Below are positions 47,782-50,612 of a stretch of 50,612 bases of DNA, piece by piece (position 1 is the stretch's first letter; each line of letters opens with the position of its first letter). Under the pieces are notes generated by a model. The model was not told the origin of the DNA. It saw only the letters and a program-made list of their open reading frames with translations, and did not search any database. The position numbers and the translations under genes are program-made. This stretch comes from JBHEMK01 sp046262635 (GTDB lineage Bacteria; Actinomycetota; Thermoleophilia; Gaiellales; Gaiellaceae), in assembly GCA_046262635.1 (NCBI GenBank), contig JBHEMK010000005.1, forward strand, positions 1 to 50,612, written 5' to 3'.

Positions 47782-50511
47782 TTAGTCGGCGAGCAGCCGC
47801 CGCAGCACGTAGGGGAGGATCCCGCCGTGGCGCAGGTAGTCGCGCTCGCGCGGGGTGTCGAGCCGGACGCGCGCGCCGAACTCCCTGCCGTCGGCGCGGA
47901 CTCTCACCTCGCGCGCCTGGCCGTTCTCGACGCCCTCGACGTCGAACTGTTCGCGGCCGCTGAGCCCGAGCATTTCGACGTTCTCCCCGTCCAGGAATTG
48001 CAGCGGCAGCACGCCCATCATCAGCAGGTTCGACCGGTGAATTCGCTCGAAGCTCTCGGCGATCACGGCCCCGACGCCGAGGAGGTTCGGACCCTTGGCC
48101 GCCCAGTCCCGCGACGAGCCGGAGCCGTACTCTTTGCCCGCCAGCACGATCGTCGGCGTGCCTTCCGCGAGGTAGCGCTGCGACGCCTCGTAGATCGTCA
48201 TCTCTTCGCCCGACGGGAGCCAGGCGGTCCAGGTGCCTTCGCTGTCGGGAACGAGCATGTTCTTGAGGCGGACATTCGCGAACGTGCCCCGCACCATCAC
48301 CTCGTGGTTGCCGCGGCGGGAGCCGTAGGAGTTGAAGTCCTTGCGCTCGACGCCATGCTCGATCAGATACGTCCCCGCCGGCCCGTCCGGGCGGATCGCC
48401 CCGGCGGGAGAGATGTGGTCGGTCGTGACCGAGTCGCCGAGCAGGACGAGGCAGCGCGCGCCGCGGATGTCTTCGACCGCGGCCGGCGCGCGGGGCATGG
48501 CCTCGAAGTACGGCGGCAGCCGCACGTAGGTCGAGCCCGGATCCCAGGCGAAGAGGTCGCCCTCGGGAGTGTCGAGAGCGCGCCAGCGCTCGTCGCCCGT
48601 GAAGACGTCGGCGTAGGTGCGCGAGAACATCTCCGACTGCACCGCGTGGTCGATTGTGGCCTGGATCTCCTGCGGGCTCGGCCAGATGTCACTGAGGAAG
48701 ACGTCGTTTCCGTCGCTGCCCCGTCCGAGCGGCTCGGTCAGCAGGTCGATGTCCATCCGGCCGGCGAGCGCATAGGCGACGACGAGCGGCGGTGACGCGA
48801 GGTAGTTCGCCTTCACCTCAGAGTGGATGCGCGCCTCGAAGTTGCGGTTCCCGGAGAGCACCGCGCAGACGACGAGGTCGCCCTCTCGCACCGCATCGGA
48901 GATCTCGTGCGGCAGTGGGCCGGAGTTGCCGATGCACGTCGTGCAGCCGTAGCCGACCAGGTTGAAGCCGAGCTCGTCCAGGTACTGCGTCAGTCCCGCC
49001 TTCTCGTAATAGTCGGTCACGACCTTGGAGCCGGGCGCCAGGCTCGACTTGACCCACGGCTTGCGCCGGAGCCCGAGCTCCACCGCCCTCTTCGCCAGCA
49101 GCCCCGCGCCGAGCATCACGCTCGGGTTCGACGTGTTGGTGCAGCTCGTGATCGCCGCGATCACGACGGCTCCGTGCTCGAGCTCGAACTCCTCGCCGGC
49201 ATAGGAGACCGCCTGCGGCTGGGCGCGCTCCGCGACGGCCACGTGCGCAGGCTCGCGGTTTGGCTCCGGCTCGGGCCGGCCGCCCGGGCCCTGCTCGGTG
49301 GTTGGGTCGCTGGCCGGAAAGGTCTCCGCGAGCGCCTCGTCGGGGCTGCCGTTTTGCAGGTCGAGCCCGAAGCTGCCGAGTCCGTCGAGGAAGCTTTGCT
49401 TCGCAGCGGCGAGGGGAACTCGGTCCTGGGGGCGGCGTGGCCCGGCGAGGCTCGGTTCGACCGTCGAGAGGTCGAGATCGACCACCTGCGAGTAGGTCGG
49501 CTCCTGGGCCGGGTCGTGCCAGAGCAGGTTCTCCTTGCAGTAGGCCTCGACGAGAGCGATCCGCTCCTCGCGGCGGCCGGTCATGCGCAGGTAGCGGAGC
49601 GTCTCGTTGTCGACCGGGAAGAAGCCGCAGGTCGCGCCGTACTCGGGTGACATGTTCCCGATCGTGGCGCGGTCGGCCAGCGGCAGCTTGGCGAGGCCGT
49701 GGCCGAAGTACTCGACGAATTTCCCGACGACCCCGACCTTCCGCAGGATCTCGGTGACGGTCAGGACGAGGTCGGTCGCCGTCGCGCCCTCCGGCAGCGC
49801 GCCCCCGAGGCGGAAGCCGACCACCTGCGGGACGAGCATCGAGAGCGCCTCCCCGAGCATCGCCGCCTCCGCCTCGATTCCGCCGACCCCCCAGCCGAGC
49901 ACGCCGAGCCCGTTGATCATCGTCGTGTGCGAGTCGGTGCCGACGAGCGTGTCCGGGAAGGCCCGGCCCTCACACGACTCGACGACACGCCCGAGGTACT
50001 CGAGGTTGATCTGATGGCAGATGCCGGTGTTCGGCGGCACGACCTTGAAGTCCGCGAACGCCGTCTGGCCCCAGCGCAGGAAGGCGTAGCGCTCCCGGTT
50101 GCGCTCGAACTCGAGCTCGACGTTGCGGCCCATCGCCAGCCGCGTCGCGAACTCGTCCACTTGCACCGAATGGTCGATCACGAGCTCTGCGGGGATCAAC
50201 GGGTTGATCTTGGCCGGGTCGCCGCCGTGCTCCCGCATCGCGTCGCGCATCGCGGCGAGGTCGACGATCGCCGGGACGCCGGTGAAGTCTTGCAACAACA
50301 CCCGCGCAGGTGCGAATGCGATCTCGCGCGACGGCTCCTCCGTCGCGACCCAGCCTGCGACGGCCTCGACGTCCTCGTTCCGGCCGTGCCGGAGGACGTT
50401 CTCGAGCAGGATCCGCAGTGTGTACGGCAGGCGTGCGATGTCCCAGCGGTCATGCAGCTGATCGAGCCGGAAGATCTCGTAGGTCTGGTCTCCGACCCGA
50501 AGCTCGCCCAT
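47782..50511 (-). CDS. acnA: Aconitate hydratase A
   Basis: A 909-aa full-length aconitase A of the citric acid cycle, interconverting citrate and isocitrate through a 4Fe-4S cluster. Cluster cysteines are in ITSCTNTSNPSV (about residue 456) and GYGCTTCIGNSGP (about 520 and 523). Substrate motifs include VGTDSHTTMINGLGVLGWGVGGIEAEA, LLGDSVTTDHISPAG and AGKEYGSGSSRDWAAKG. Residues about 400-440 form a Pro/Glu/Gln-rich insert before the cluster region, a length variation seen in actinobacterial enzymes. I chose ATG 50511, with GAGG close by; a TTG four codons upstream is possible. The 100 bases before the gene contain no clear promoter. Confidence 0.96.
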   Translation of the reverse strand: MGELRVGDQTYEIFRLDQLHDRWDIARLPYTLRILLENVLRHGRNEDVEAVAGWVATEEPSREIAFAPARVLLQDFTGVPAIVDLAAMRDAMREHGGDPAKINPLIPAELVIDHSVQVDEFATRLAMGRNVELEFERNRERYAFLRWGQTAFADFKVVPPNTGICHQINLEYLGRVVESCEGRAFPDTLVGTDSHTTMINGLGVLGWGVGGIEAEAAMLGEALSMLVPQVVGFRLGGALPEGATATDLVLTVTEILRKVGVVGKFVEYFGHGLAKLPLADRATIGNMSPEYGATCGFFPVDNETLRYLRMTGRREERIALVEAYCKENLLWHDPAQEPTYSQVVDLDLSTVEPSLAGPRRPQDRVPLAAAKQSFLDGLGSFGLDLQNGSPDEALAETFPASDPTTEQGPGGRPEPEPNREPAHVAVAERAQPQAVSYAGEEFELEHGAVVIAAITSCTNTSNPSVMLGAGLLAKRAVELGLRRKPWVKSSLAPGSKVVTDYYEKAGLTQYLDELGFNLVGYGCTTCIGNSGPLPHEISDAVREGDLVVCAVLSGNRNFEARIHSEVKANYLASPPLVVAYALAGRMDIDLLTEPLGRGSDGNDVFLSDIWPSPQEIQATIDHAVQSEMFSRTYADVFTGDERWRALDTPEGDLFAWDPGSTYVRLPPYFEAMPRAPAAVEDIRGARCLVLLGDSVTTDHISPAGAIRPDGPAGTYLIEHGVERKDFNSYGSRRGNHEVMVRGTFANVRLKNMLVPDSEGTWTAWLPSGEEMTIYEASQRYLAEGTPTIVLAGKEYGSGSSRDWAAKGPNLLGVGAVIAESFERIHRSNLLMMGVLPLQFLDGENVEMLGLSGREQFDVEGVENGQAREVRVRADGREFGARVRLDTPRERDYLRHGGILPYVLRRLLAD

Positions 50512-50612
50512 GCCTCGATTCAATCAGACACCCGCGGGTCGATGCAGATCGACTGGGCGCCTGATCGGGCAATTTGCAGGGGTTTCGAGCGAGTGGCCGC
50601 GAGTCTCAAACT

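Noticed and set aside
1..50612. CRISPR array, rRNA operon or prophage capsid genes
   Set aside because: I saw no regularly spaced repeat-spacer arrays, no rRNA-like sequence, and no capsid, portal or terminase gene; the tail-like genes therefore fit an eCIS rather than a prophage.
50512..50612. Leaderless promoter for aconitase
   Set aside because: The closest hexamer (TTGAAT, 6 bases before ATG 50511) lacks the conserved A at position 2, and the start codon itself is uncertain.

Overview
The window is GC-rich chromosomal DNA with dense, mostly overlapping genes and many GTG starts. SARP/BTAD regulators, a bcc-type cytochrome complex beside an aa3-type oxidase with a CtaG-like assembly protein, and several apparently leaderless promoters point to a high-GC actinobacterium. 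The wording of the proteins reminds me most of uncultured Thermoleophilia (Gaiellales/Solirubrobacterales). This placement is inference from protein style, not from a search.

Region 1 (1-1610): the end of a SAM-dependent methyltransferase, a divergently placed SARP-type regulator, and a 440-base control region holding three 7-base repeats at 11-base spacing, the textbook layout of a SARP operator.

Region 2 (1611-22920): one long, translationally coupled operon for an extracellular contractile injection system (eCIS). It encodes a sheath, tube, gp26-like baseplate factor, proline-rich protein, DUF4255/Pvc16-like cap, AAA+ ATPase, a 63-aa protein, a CIS-tube/LysM pair, hub, OB-fold spike, PAAR-like tip, gp25, two baseplate J-like wedge proteins, a tail-protein-I-like protein, a large DUF6519/beta-helix protein, and a DUF4157 metalloprotease-like cargo protein fused to an OmpA-like domain. 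The cargo gene carries an in-frame stop followed by a homopolymer frameshift, so its natural C-terminus seems to be lost. I see no tape-measure gene.

Region 3 (22921-25445): debris around a tRNA-Arg(CCT), with a truncated SMC/RecF-like ATPase on the tRNA 3' side and a frameshifted membrane protein on the other. A secreted cupin and a small membrane protein follow.

Region 4 (25498-32141): a 1112-aa regulator that joins a SARP-like DNA-binding half to a membrane segment, a beta-propeller and an extracellular solute-binding domain. Next come mobile-element wreckage (IS110 tail, IS256 transposase head fused to a tyrosine-recombinase domain, a second recombinase fragment), an intact tyrosinase, and a membrane protein gene that lost its 5' end at this junction.

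Region 5 (32138-39200): ordinary metabolic genes: SCO1-type copper chaperone, cupin, class III aminotransferase, phosphohistidine phosphatase with an ABC-2 exporter, PhzF-like enzyme, PfkB kinase and a BNR-repeat protein.

Region 6 (39230-50612): a broken NCS1 permease, CtaG, then the respiratory operon coxB-coxA-coxC-(small membrane protein)-qcrC-qcrA-qcrB, and a convergent aconitase. Seven broken genes or element remnants cluster in regions 2-4 and at 39.2-39.7 kb, while the respiratory and eCIS structural genes are intact.
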